Shown here: positions 23,404 through 31,167 of the stretch, piece by piece
Position numbering within the stretch: position 1 is the stretch's first letter
How the letters are laid out: each line of letters opens with the position of its first letter
Assembly (NCBI GenBank): GCA_009694805.1
Contig: SICM01000031.1
Location: 1-33,816 of the forward strand
Direction of reading: 5' to 3'
Length of the DNA: 33,816 nt
Origin: Candidatus Latescibacterota bacterium
Lineage (GTDB): Bacteria > Latescibacterota > UBA2968 > SICM01
Notes under the pieces: generated by a model
The model's input: only the letters and a program-made list of their open reading frames with translations
Told to the model about the DNA's origin: nothing
The model's database searches: none
Made by a program: the position numbers and the translations under genes

Positions 23404-24498
23404 ATGGCTGCCAAGCAGGAGCGTATCGTTCGAGTGGGGATTCTGGGTCAGGGGCGCAGCGGGCGCAACATCCACGCCGCGTGGCTGTCCCAGTCGCCGG
23501 ACAAGTATCGGATCGTGGCGGTCTCGGACGCGCTGAAGGACCGCCGGGAACGGGCGGAGCAGGAGTACGGGTGTGACACGTACGCGCATTATCGGGACCT
23601 GTTGAAACGGGACGACGTCGAGCTGGTGGTCAATGCCCTTCCGAGCCATCTGCATCCGCAGGGGACGGTCGATGCCCTGAAGGCCGGGCGCCATGTGGTC
23701 TGCGAAAAGCCGCTGGCCCCCACGGTGAAGGACTTCAAGCGCATGGTCGCGGCCTCGAAGCAGGCGAAGCGGATTCTGGCGCCATATCAGCAGTCGCGCT
23801 ACGCCCCCCATTTTCAGCAGATCCTGAAGGTGTTGAAGTCCGGGGTCCTGGGACGAATCGTACAGATCAAGCTGTCCTACAACGGGTTTGGCCGGCGCTG
23901 GGACTGGCAGACGCTGCAGGAATTTCGGGGCGGGAATCTCCTGAACACGGGGCCTCACCCGATGGACCAGGCGCTCTGCCTGCTGGACTGGAACATGCCG
24001 GAGGTGTTCTGCCAGATGGACCGGGCCAATACCTGGGGGGACGCCGAGGACCACGTGAAGATTTTGATGTGTAAGAAGGGGCTGCCCACGGTGGACCTGG
24101 AGATCTCCTCCTGCTGCGCGTATTCGGGCGACATGTTCCAGGTCTACGGGACGCGGGGCGGGCTCACGGGTGGGGCCTCCAGCCTGAAGTGGCGGTATTT
24201 CAAGGTGAAAGAAGCGCCCCGGCAGAAGTTGATCCGGGCGCCGTTGCCGGGCCCCAGCTACTGCCGGGAGGAGTTGAAGTGGCACGAGGAGACCTGGGAG
24301 CCCACGGCCGCGCAGAAGGACTCGTTCAAGTCCATGTCCCAGTCCTTCTACGACCACCTCTATAAGGTGCTCCGCAAGGGTGCGCCCCTGTTCATCACGC
24401 CGGAGCAGGTGGGGGTGCAGGTGGCGGTGATGGAGGAATGTCACCGGCAGAACAAATTATCCAAGCTGACCCCGAAGGGCTGGGCAAAGGGGAGTTGA
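23404..24498 (+). CDS. Gfo/Idh/MocA-family NAD(P)-dependent oxidoreductase
   Basis: The 364-residue protein has the N-terminal Rossmann motif VGILGQGRSGRNIHAAWL (residues 11-28), the conserved VVCEKPLAPT (E101, K102, P103) and NALPSHLHPQGTVDALKAGRHV split around the active-site cleft. A C-terminal alpha/beta domain with HPMDQALCLLDW follows. The family oxidises or reduces sugars, inositols and related polyols; the specific substrate is not evident. The ATG at 23404 follows GGAGAAGGAG. The acyltransferase gene begins 14 nt after the stop, so the pair is probably an operon with a catabolic or sugar-modification role. Confidence 0.9.
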   Translation: MAAKQERIVRVGILGQGRSGRNIHAAWLSQSPDKYRIVAVSDALKDRRERAEQEYGCDTYAHYRDLLKRDDVELVVNALPSHLHPQGTVDALKAGRHVVCEKPLAPTVKDFKRMVAASKQAKRILAPYQQSRYAPHFQQILKVLKSGVLGRIVQIKLSYNGFGRRWDWQTLQEFRGGNLLNTGPHPMDQALCLLDWNMPEVFCQMDRANTWGDAEDHVKILMCKKGLPTVDLEISSCCAYSGDMFQVYGTRGGLTGGASSLKWRYFKVKEAPRQKLIRAPLPGPSYCREELKWHEETWEPTAAQKDSFKSMSQSFYDHLYKVLRKGAPLFITPEQVGVQVAVMEECHRQNKLSKLTPKGWAKGS

Positions 24499-24512
24499 GA
24501 GGAGGTTATGGG

Positions 24513-25562
24513 ATGAACGATGAACGCTTCTATCCTCAGATCGACATCGCCGGCACACCCCGAGAGATGGGCCTGGCCCACGGTCGGCAGTTGCGGGACC
24601 GCATCCACGCGACCGGAAAGGCCATGCGGGAGAAGGTCGGCGTGGCGCCCTACGAGGCGGGCTGGCGCGCTTTTCAGGAGACGCTGGCCTACTGCCGGAC
24701 GCACGCCCCGGACCTTGTGGAGGAGATGGAGGGCATCGCCGAGGGGGCCGGGATCGGTTTCCGCGACGTGTTCAACATCAATGCCCACCTCGACCTGATG
24801 GTGTGGAAGCGGCTGGTCTGGGACAAGCGGGACAAGGGGGAGAGCCCCGGGTGTTCGAGCCACGCGGTCGCGACGCCGTCGGAGGTCCTGCTGGGCTGGA
24901 ACGGGGACGACTGGAGGGGCTGGCTGGACTGCGGGGCCGTGGTCCGGGGCCGGCCGACGGGCGGGGAGCCGTTCATCTACTGGTCGCTGGCGGGATCGGT
25001 CGGGCGTCCTGGCATGAACACGCACCTGGCGCTGGGGGCGAACTCGCTGCCCAGCCATTGCTGGCGGCCTGACGGCCTGCTGTATCCGATGCTGTCACGC
25101 CGTGCCCTGGCGTGCCGGAGCACGGAGGAGGGGGTGGAGCTGTTCAGAAGGTCCAACGCCTGCGTCGCGATGAATTACCTGATCGCGGACGGCGCGGGGA
25201 ACCTCGCGGACGTGGAGATGAATGCGGAACGGGTCGTGGTGCAGCGGCCGGCGGACCAGGGGACGGAGGACTACCTGCTTCACACGAACTGCTTCCTGGA
25301 CGCGGACCTGGCAGGGGCACAGGTGGACCCGGACGCCGTCTGTCCCCGGTTGACAGCCGCCCGGCGGTTGTACCGGGAGGGGATGCCCGAAGACGCGGCC
25401 GGCGTGCGGGCGGTTCAATCGGACCACACGGGCGGCGTCTGTGTGCATCGGGAGGAGTCGTGTACGGTCGTGTCGTTTGTGGCAGAGGTGCGGGCCGGGC
25501 GCTTCCACGTGATCCGGGGGAATCCCTGCGCGGGGTGGGCCCGGACGTACGCGGTGGGCTGA
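24513..25562 (+). CDS. C45-family autoproteolytic acyltransferase/hydrolase
   Basis: The 349-residue protein resembles acyl-CoA:6-aminopenicillanate acyltransferase (peptidase family C45, Ntn-hydrolase fold). It has EMGLAHGRQL near the start, the PGCSSHAVA segment whose C114 would become the N-terminal nucleophile after self-cleavage at G113-C114, then LLGWNGDDW and the C-terminal SDHTGGVCVH...TVVSFV strands. Members hydrolyse or transfer acyl groups on amides. The ATG at 24513 is preferred because GGAGG lies 7 nt upstream and the family's usual N-terminus follows. An earlier in-frame start at 24438 would overlap the oxidoreductase. No signal peptide is apparent. Confidence 0.85.
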   Translation: MNDERFYPQIDIAGTPREMGLAHGRQLRDRIHATGKAMREKVGVAPYEAGWRAFQETLAYCRTHAPDLVEEMEGIAEGAGIGFRDVFNINAHLDLMVWKRLVWDKRDKGESPGCSSHAVATPSEVLLGWNGDDWRGWLDCGAVVRGRPTGGEPFIYWSLAGSVGRPGMNTHLALGANSLPSHCWRPDGLLYPMLSRRALACRSTEEGVELFRRSNACVAMNYLIADGAGNLADVEMNAERVVVQRPADQGTEDYLLHTNCFLDADLAGAQVDPDAVCPRLTAARRLYREGMPEDAAGVRAVQSDHTGGVCVHREESCTVVSFVAEVRAGRFHVIRGNPCAGWARTYAVG

Positions 25563-25584
25563 GGTGGGTTTATGGTTTAAACGA

Positions 25585-25624
25585 AAACAGACAGGCGCGG
25601 TCGAGAGACCGCGCCTGTCTGTTT
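25585..25624. terminator. Strong bidirectional terminator between convergent genes
   Basis: AAACAGACAGGCGCGGTC (25585-25602) and GACCGCGCCTGTCTGTTT (25607-25624) make a perfect 18-bp stem with a GAGA loop. It separates the C45 gene from the convergent CHRD/P460 gene. A sister copy lies at 31076-31115. Confidence 0.85.
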
Positions 25625-25676
25625 GATCAGATCCCCGCAGGGGCGACCCGACGGTGGATCAGAAATACATCCCCGC

Positions 25677-25703
25677 AGGGGCGATCACAAGGATCGCCCC
25701 TAC
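25677..25703. repeat. GTAGGGGCG-family palindrome supplying the CHRD/P460 stop codon
   Basis: AGGGGCGATC (25677-25686) pairs with GATCGCCCCT (25692-25701). The minus-strand gene's TAG (25702-25700) is the start of the palindrome. ATCCCCGCAGGGGCGA occurs twice just outside it (25631-25646, 25669-25684). Confidence 0.8.
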
Positions 25704-27985
25704 TTGATCAGGACCAGCTTTTTGACCTCCCTGAAGGTTCCCGCCTCCAGGCGGTAGTAGTACGTGCCCGATGCAAAGTCACGGGCATCCCACGTCACGC
25801 TGTAGGCCCCGGCCTCCTGTCGCACATCCACCAGCCGCGCCACCTGCTGACCCAGCGCATTGTAGATGGTCAGACGCACCTGCCCGGCCTGGGGCAGGGC
25901 GTAGCGGATGGCCGTGGCCGGGTTGAAGGGGTTGGGGGCGTTCTGGAACAGGGCATAGTCCTTCGGGGCGACCCCGTTGAGCAGGGCCTCGGCGGCCACC
26001 TCCGAGATGGGAATGAGGTTCCGGTCGTAGAGGAACCCGGTCAGCTTCAGGTCCCCCAGGGCATCGCCTGTGCGCCGGTCGAAGGAGAGGACCAGGCCGG
26101 TCTGGTCCGCCGGGGCCAGCCCTTCGAAGGCGAGGGATACGCTACCCGGCCCGGATTCCGTGACCGTCAGGCCGGTGTTTCCGATCCTGCCGGCCCGGAA
26201 GGTCAGCAGCGCCGGGTCGTAGGTCAGCGCCAGGTCCCCTCCGACCATGTCTTTCGCGTCGGCGATCTGCACGGGCAGGTCGATCCCGCCGTCCTTTCGC
26301 TTCTCCGCGCTGCCGAAGGAGAGGGCGGGGGACATCGGCTCGACGCCGGACAGGACCGTGACGGTCGGCGGGCCGACCACAGGCTTGGTCGATGCGAGGG
26401 GCGTGCCGAAGAACGGACCGACGATGGCCGCCTGTCCGCCGATCTCCAGGGCCAGGTCGATCATCCGGCCCCCCCGGACGGGGATGCTGGCCCAGTCGCT
26501 GACGGTCGTCCGGGTCTTGGTGTTGATGATACGCGCCCGGTAGTAGCCGCTGGCCGACGCCTCTTTCGTCGTGATGCTGACGGTCGCCTTCCCCTGTTCA
26601 TCCGTGACCCCCTTCCAGGCGAATTCCAATGTCTTGCCGGAGACCGTCCGGGTGAAGTTCACCTCCAGCCCTCCCAAAACGGAGATCGGGAGGATCTGCC
26701 CGCGGACCTCGCCGTTGGGATTGGCCGCGGTGCGGAAGTTGAGGTAGAGCCTGCCCGACTTCAACTCCGTCGCCATCGCCGCCGGGATGGCCCAGGCGCC
26801 GGACGTGGTGGCGCCGTCCATCGTGACAGGCTGGACCGCAGGTCCGTTGGCGTTGTTGGCCGCGTTGTGGAAGTTCGAAGCGGTGATCGCGCCGCTCAGG
26901 CCGGAGACCGTGGCGCGGTAGCGCAGGCTGCTCCCGTCCATCCAGAAGACCGCCGTGCCTCGCGACTTCCGGCTGAAGTCCTGGCCGTCCCGGAACACGA
27001 AGTCCTTCTTCGGGTCTCCCGCGGCCAGGTGACAGGTGGCGCAAGACTGGGTCCCGCCGGTCGTCGCATTGGGCGCCACCCGGCTCTTGTCCGCGCGGTA
27101 CTGCGCGTATTCCCACTCGCCGTTGCGGATGTCTTTGTAATCCGCGCCGAACCCCTGCTCCTTGCGCATCACGAAGACGGTAGGTGCGGCGCTGGAGGGA
27201 ATAAAGCGTCCGCCGGCGTCCCGCATCACGTTGCCCAGGGGGTCGTGCACGGTGGCCTGCGTCTCCAGCACGAGCACGCTGCCGTAGGGATACGGCTGAC
27301 CGGGCGTCGCCGACGCGGCCCTGTCGTTGGCGTAGACAGCGCGGCGCTGCCGGTTGTCCTGACGGTCAAACTCGTGGAGCAGCTTCCAGGTCCTGTAGCC
27401 CTCCGGGTAGCCCACGCGGTCCACGGTCGGCGCGGTGGCCGTCGCAGGCGGGGTGACCGAGGCGGGCCCCGGGAACTCCTGGCCCCAGTCCACGTCCGCC
27501 CAGAACGCCGTCCCGGCCACGGGGGTGAGCTGCCCCCGGATCTCGCCGCCGGGGTTGGCCGCGGTGTGGACATTCACGTAGATGTGGCCCGCCAGCAATT
27601 CCGTGCGCATCGCAGCGGGGATCTCCCACGCGCCTATCGAGGTGTTGCCGTCGAAGGTGACGGGCTGGACCACGCCTCCGTTGGTTCCGACAGCCGCGTT
27701 GTGGAAGTGCGAGGCCGTGATCGGGCCGCTCATCCCGTCTAGGGTGACCCGGTAGGAGAGCCCTTTGCTGTCCAGCACGAACACCCCCGTCCCCTTGGCC
27801 GGGGTCGTCACGGGCGGATTCTCCTGGCTCCCGTCCAGCGCCGCCGTGAAAATGGTCTGGGGGCCTGCCTCCGCCATGCTCACCTGCACGTTCACCCGGG
27901 CCGTGTTGTTCGCCTGAGCCATCCCTGTCCCGTGAAAGGCCAGAAAGAAGACGGCCATCGTCCAAAAGAGAATCATACGCTTCAT
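25700..27985 (-). CDS. Secreted CHRD / cytochrome P460 / cohesin-like protein with FlgD-type sorting tail
   Basis: The 761-residue protein has a signal peptide (1-24) and CHRD domain 1 (about 44-153, with SHFHNAAVGTNGG and NVHTAANPGGEIRGQ). Residues 161-180 match the first strand of a CHRD domain but are followed by a cytochrome P460 domain (about 190-330, start YPEGYRTWKLLHEF, haem motif CATCH 315-319). CHRD sequence resumes at 345-433. A further beta-rich region, a cohesin-like domain (about 550-655) and the FlgD-like/type IX sorting tail (YALFQNAPNPFNPAT...KKLVLIK) follow. P460 proteins bind a lysine-crosslinked c-type haem and oxidise hydroxylamine in nitrifiers; the role here is unknown. 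GGAGGAGGG lies 9 nt before the ATG. The protein should be exported and surface-bound or released. Confidence 0.85.
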   Translation of the reverse strand: MKRMILFWTMAVFFLAFHGTGMAQANNTARVNVQVSMAEAGPQTIFTAALDGSQENPPVTTPAKGTGVFVLDSKGLSYRVTLDGMSGPITASHFHNAAVGTNGGVVQPVTFDGNTSIGAWEIPAAMRTELLAGHIYVNVHTAANPGGEIRGQLTPVAGTAFWADVDWGQEFPGPASVTPPATATAPTVDRVGYPEGYRTWKLLHEFDRQDNRQRRAVYANDRAASATPGQPYPYGSVLVLETQATVHDPLGNVMRDAGGRFIPSSAAPTVFVMRKEQGFGADYKDIRNGEWEYAQYRADKSRVAPNATTGGTQSCATCHLAAGDPKKDFVFRDGQDFSRKSRGTAVFWMDGSSLRYRATVSGLSGAITASNFHNAANNANGPAVQPVTMDGATTSGAWAIPAAMATELKSGRLYLNFRTAANPNGEVRGQILPISVLGGLEVNFTRTVSGKTLEFAWKGVTDEQGKATVSITTKEASASGYYRARIINTKTRTTVSDWASIPVRGGRMIDLALEIGGQAAIVGPFFGTPLASTKPVVGPPTVTVLSGVEPMSPALSFGSAEKRKDGGIDLPVQIADAKDMVGGDLALTYDPALLTFRAGRIGNTGLTVTESGPGSVSLAFEGLAPADQTGLVLSFDRRTGDALGDLKLTGFLYDRNLIPISEVAAEALLNGVAPKDYALFQNAPNPFNPATAIRYALPQAGQVRLTIYNALGQQVARLVDVRQEAGAYSVTWDARDFASGTYYYRLEAGTFREVKKLVLIK

Positions 27986-28059
27986 GTTGTCGTTCCCTCC
28001 TCCGGTGAGATTCAGAAAGACGCTTCCGGGCGCGAAAACCGCGCTGGTTCAAAGATCGT

Positions 28060-28200
28060 GTCATTCTGAGCGACCGCAAGGGAGCGAAGAATCTCCTTCC
28101 CTGTAAAACGAGATTCTTCGCCGCGGAGTTTATCCTGAGCCGGAACGAGATTCTTCGCCTTCGGTTCAGAATGACCCGGCGAAGGGCTCCTCAGAATGAC
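28060..28200. repeat. Nested inverted repeat (GTCATTCTGA / GCGAAGAATCT element)
   Basis: The element begins GTCATTCTGAGCG (28060) and ends CTCAGAATGAC (28200). Inside are GCGAAGAATCTC (28084), GAGATTCTTCGC (28110), GAGATTCTTCGCC (28147) and TTCAGAATGAC (28165). These can pair in several ways. It resembles widespread dispersed repeats of uncultured bacteria and codes for nothing credible. Confidence 0.7.
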
Positions 28201-28442
28201 CCAATCACGTGTGACGTATCGTGTCCTCCTTTCTCCTGATGGGATGTCCGGGTTTCCCTGTCTCCGTGCCCGCTCCAGGCCGATGAACAGGCCCGAGACG
28301 GGCCTGCCGGGAATGAACCCTCCGGACCCTGTTCGCAAAGACCCGGAGGGGCACGGAGGACAGGAAGAGAAGAAAAAAGCGAACCGGAGAGCCGGTGAAG
28401 CGTCTTTTCCCCGATTCTTCCCTTCTCCGTTTCCCCGTTTCG
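28201..28442. other. Non-coding stretch between CHRD/P460 and STAS genes
   Basis: No convincing gene is seen. CAGGCCCG (28288-28295) and CGGGCCTG (28299-28306) form a small hairpin. CGCAAAGACCCGGAGGGGCACGG-type sequence near 28338 looks like degraded repeat. Open frames here are low-complexity. Confidence 0.5.
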
Positions 28443-28706
28443 CTATTCTCCCTCCTCTCCATTGAGCATGTCCTCGATGAGCGGAGAGCAGTTGATGATC
28501 CGGACGTCTCCGGCTTTCAACCGTCGTACCGTCGCAACCCCCTGTCTGTCGATGAAACTCACGTTTGAGAAGTCCAGCACGACCGCCTGTTTCGCTTCGA
28601 TCAGCTTTCGGCTTTCGTCCTCCAGCACGGCAGCCCAGTCCGAGATGATCCGGCCTTCCACCTTCAGGGTCGATGGGCTCTCCCCGATTTGGGTGATGCG
28701 AAGCAC
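28443..28706 (-). CDS. STAS-domain protein (anti-sigma factor antagonist-like)
   Basis: The 87-residue protein is a single STAS domain: LRITQIGE start, LKVEGRI strand, AVVLDFSNVSFIDRQGVATVRRL split over residues 41-63, and a C-terminal helix. STAS proteins of this size bind anti-sigma kinases and are usually controlled by phosphorylation of a Ser in the 'FIDSSG' loop. Here that loop is FIDRQG (R54, Q55), so the phosphorylatable serine is missing. It starts at GTG 28706 with GAAAGG about 8 nt upstream. It follows the sigma54 activator on the same strand but is separated from it by a terminator. It may be a constitutively active antagonist or act in a non-sigma pathway. Confidence 0.8.
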   Translation of the reverse strand: MLRITQIGESPSTLKVEGRIISDWAAVLEDESRKLIEAKQAVVLDFSNVSFIDRQGVATVRRLKAGDVRIINCSPLIEDMLNGEEGE

Positions 28707-28782
28707 GAGGGCGACCTTTCAAAGAGGGTTGAACAGGGATGTGCTGGATAGGCAGGATCGGCCCTCACCCTCCCCCAGGTCT

Positions 28783-28860
28783 GTAGGGGCGGTTCGCGAA
28801 CCGCCCTACCCCCTGCCCCCTCCCTCTCCGTATACGGAGAGGGAGGGGGCAGGGGGTGGG
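28783..28860. repeat. GTAGGGGCG palindrome fused to a 50-bp perfect palindrome
   Basis: GTAGGGGCGGTTCG..CGAACCGCCCTAC (28783-28809, one bulged G) runs into a perfect palindrome at 28808-28857. The latter's centre is GTATAC and its arms are runs of C and G broken by T or A. One G-U pair extends it to 28860. It lies upstream of the STAS gene on the minus strand. Confidence 0.85.
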
Positions 28861-28908
28861 TGAGGTCTCTTCACAAATTTATCGCAAGTCCCGTGCCGGA
28901 AAAGAAAA

Positions 28909-28938
28909 AGGTCATCTGGAGCGGATTCCAGATGACCT
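28909..28938 (-). terminator. Intrinsic terminator of the sigma54 activator gene
   Basis: On the minus strand a 12-bp perfect stem (28938-28927 with 28920-28909, 6-nt loop) is followed by TTTTCTTTT. A second imperfect stem-loop (28956-28984, 13 bp with one mismatch) lies between it and the stop codon at 28992. Confidence 0.8.
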
Positions 28939-28991
28939 GAGGGGCCTGACTTTGACGATATCTCGTCAGCGTGACGAAATATCGGGATTTT

Positions 28992-30542
28992 TCACGTCTT
29001 CCGCCTGATCCCGAGTTTCTTCATCTTCGACTCCAGCGTGGTCCGTTTCAACCCCAGGAGCATCGCCGCGCCTCGCTCCCCGCTCACCCGCCAGCCCGTC
29101 AACTCCAGCGCCTCCCGGATGTGCTCCCGCTCGACCTCTTCGAGGGTCCGGATTCGTAATCCATTGGAGACAACACCGGGTTTCGGGAGCCAGTCGCCGA
29201 ACTCCAGCCGGGGGCTCCGGCTGAGGATGACGGCGCGCTCGATCACGTTCTCCATCTCCCGGACGTTTCCGGGCCAGGGATAGGTCTGCAGGGCGTCCAT
29301 CGTCCTCTGGGGGATCGTCTCGATCTTTTTCCCCAGCCGGGCGCTGTGTTTCATGACCAGATGGCGAACGAGGAGGGGAATGTCCTCCTTCCGCTCGCGC
29401 AGGGGGGAGAGGTGGATGGGGAAGACGTTCAGCCGGTAGAAGAGGTCCTGGCGAAATTTCTCCTCCTGCATGGCCTGCTCCAGGTCCCGGTTGGTGGCCG
29501 CGATGACGCGCACGTCCGCGCGCAGGGTCTCCACGCCTCCCACGCGCTCGAACTCCCCCCCCTGGAGGACCCGGAGGAGTTTCGTCTGGAGCTCCAGGGG
29601 CAGGTCGCCGATCTCATCCAGAAAGATCGTCCCGCCGTCGGCCAGTTCAAACCGGCCGAGCTTGCGGGACAGGGCCCCGGTGAAGGCCCCCTTTTCGTGG
29701 CCGAACAGCTCGCTCTCGATGAGGCCGGCCGGCAGGGCCGCGCAGTTCACCTTCACCAGGGCCTGGTCTCTTCTGCGGCTGAGGTTGTGGATGGCCCGCG
29801 CGACCAGTTCCTTCCCGGTCCCCGTCTCGCCTGAGATCAGCACGCTGACGTCTGTGGGGGCGGCCGTCTCCACGGCCTTCAACACCTTTTTCATGGTGGC
29901 CCCCTGGCCCACGATCTCCTCGAAGTTGTGCTCGGTCTTGATCTCTTCCTGAAGGTAGACGTTCTCCTGTTCCAGCCGGGCCTTGAGCCGGGCGATCTCC
30001 TCGTAGGCGGTCATGTTCTGGAAGGCCAGGGAGATCTGTTTCGCCACCTCGAACAGGAAGGCGCCGTCCTCCTCCGAGTACTGCCCCACGACCTTGCTGG
30101 TCATGTTCAGCGTGCCGATGGTCTTTCCCCTGGCGATGAGCGGCGCGCCCATGCCGGACCGCAGGCCGGCCTTCAGGGCCGCCTCCCGGACGTGCCGGCT
30201 GACCGGGTTCGGGGGAGATTCGCGGATGTCCCGCGTGACAGAGGGGCGCTGATGAACGAGAAACTTTCCCTGGCCGCCCTTGCTTCCGGGGACCTCCGTA
30301 AAGGGGGCGATGGTGGGGCCTACCAGCACAAAGGCCTTGAAGACATCCCGTTCCGGGTCGTAGATGTTGATGTTGCAGCGCTCGAACGGGAGGACCTTCC
30401 GGAGGGACCGGGCGATGGTGTCGAACATGGTGCTGAACAGAGAGTCCCTGTCCAGATGCGTGATGATGGCGTTGTTGATCTCCAGGAGGATCTGAAGCTG
30501 CGCCTCAGACAAGGAGGGCTTCACTTTCGGTTCGCCTGTCAT
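28992..30542 (-). CDS. GAF-domain sigma54-dependent transcriptional activator (FhlA/NorR-like)
   Basis: This is a 516-residue enhancer-binding protein. The GAF domain spans about 15-175 ([37 protein letters not shown]). A coiled segment (180-205) leads to the AAA+ domain with Walker A GETGTGKE (238-245), the sigma54-contacting loop GAFTGA (285-290) and Walker [10 protein letters not shown] (302-310). A Fis-type helix-turn-helix closes the protein (about 470-516). It activates sigma54 RNA polymerase in response to a GAF ligand. The ATG at 30542 overlaps the stop of the aldo/keto reductase-like gene by 4 nt. An in-frame extension to 30773 is rejected because it only runs through that gene in another frame. 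Target promoters cannot be assigned. Confidence 0.9.
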   Translation of the reverse strand: MTGEPKVKPSLSEAQLQILLEINNAIITHLDRDSLFSTMFDTIARSLRKVLPFERCNINIYDPERDVFKAFVLVGPTIAPFTEVPGSKGGQGKFLVHQRPSVTRDIRESPPNPVSRHVREAALKAGLRSGMGAPLIARGKTIGTLNMTSKVVGQYSEEDGAFLFEVAKQISLAFQNMTAYEEIARLKARLEQENVYLQEEIKTEHNFEEIVGQGATMKKVLKAVETAAPTDVSVLISGETGTGKELVARAIHNLSRRRDQALVKVNCAALPAGLIESELFGHEKGAFTGALSRKLGRFELADGGTIFLDEIGDLPLELQTKLLRVLQGGEFERVGGVETLRADVRVIAATNRDLEQAMQEEKFRQDLFYRLNVFPIHLSPLRERKEDIPLLVRHLVMKHSARLGKKIETIPQRTMDALQTYPWPGNVREMENVIERAVILSRSPRLEFGDWLPKPGVVSNGLRIRTLEEVEREHIREALELTGWRVSGERGAAMLLGLKRTTLESKMKKLGIRRKT

Positions 30543-31060
30543 GGCCACCTCGTCTCGAACGCACCCTTCCCGTCGCCGTGGACCAGGCGGCCGTACTCCT
30601 CCCAGGCCCTGTATTGTTCCGGGGAGAGGTCGGGACCGTCGCGCAGGATGGAGAGGTTGTCGTAGAGTTGCCTGACCGTCGCCGGGGCGGTCAGGGCGAT
30701 GCGCACGGCAGGGTGGCGCAGGACGAAGCGGTAGCAGTCGGCGGCGGCCGGGACGGGCCGGCCGGGGTCCCACGCCGGGGGGCGCTTCAGCAGGGAACCC
30801 CAGCGCGTGCAGGTGAAGGCCGTGACCGGGACGCCCGCCTTCAGGGCCGCGGGAAAGACCTTCTCCTCGGCCCCCTCGCGATGCCGCTGGAGGAGGGAGC
30901 GGAGGCCGTTGAGCATGGCCGTGAAGGAGGTGTTGTAGAAGAAGAAATAGGTGACGCCGCCCTCAAAGGCGGCCTGCACGCACCGTTCGTCCATGTCGCT
31001 GCCGGCGGCCAGGCCCAGGCGGCTCACGGGCCGGCCGGAGAGGGTGAGGATGTCCTGCAT
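30539..31060 (-). pseudogene. Aldo/keto reductase-like protein with a large internal deletion
   Basis: The 173-residue product starts like an aldo/keto reductase ([33 protein letters not shown] split over residues 11-43). It ends like one ([41 protein letters not shown]). The middle of the TIM barrel, normally more than 100 residues with the catalytic Lys and His, is absent. The join falls near residues 60-65 (about 30868-30880) and stays in frame. Enzyme activity is therefore unlikely; a non-catalytic role is possible. The ATG at 31060 follows AAAGG. A longer in-frame start at 31138 lies inside a terminator and is rejected. The stop overlaps the sigma54 activator start by 4 nt, so the remnant may persist for translational coupling. 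Confidence 0.7.
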
Positions 31061-31075
31061 TTTCAGCCTTTCATT

Positions 31076-31115
31076 AAAAAGGCAGGCGCAGTCGAGAGAC
31101 CGCGCCTGCCTTTTT
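31076..31115. terminator. Bidirectional-looking terminator after the temptin/CHRD gene
   Basis: AAAAAGGCAGGCGCAGTC (31076-31093) pairs with GACCGCGCCTGCCTTTTT (31098-31115), 17 of 18 bp, with a GAGA loop. It is a sister of the terminator at 25585-25624 and ends the minus-strand gene whose stop is at 31164. Confidence 0.8.
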
Positions 31116-31143
31116 TGGATCAGGAATACATCCCCCAAGAACA

Positions 31144-31167
31144 GGGCGAGGCTTGCCTCGCCCCTAC
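31144..31167. repeat. GTAGGGGCG-family palindrome supplying the temptin/CHRD stop codon
   Basis: GGGCGAGGC (31144-31152) pairs with GCCTCGCCC (31155-31163). On the minus strand the gene's TAG (31166-31164) lies within the GTAGGGGCG start of the palindrome. Confidence 0.8.

Noticed and set aside
23063-23536. 157-codon plus-strand open frame in the ABC/oxidoreductase gap
   Set aside because: Covers the minus-strand promoter and the CGCAGAT repeat and overlaps the oxidoreductase; repeat-derived, no ribosome site.
25112-27742. 876-codon plus-strand open frame
   Set aside because: Runs through the C45 gene out of frame and then antisense to the CHRD/P460 gene; no domain.
28012-28722. 236-codon minus-strand open frame
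   Set aside because: Composed of dispersed repeat sequence and an out-of-frame read of the STAS gene.
30543-30773. 77-codon N-terminal extension of the sigma54 activator
   Set aside because: Arg/Pro-rich, lies wholly within the upstream gene in another frame; the ATGA overlap at 30542 gives a normal GAF start.
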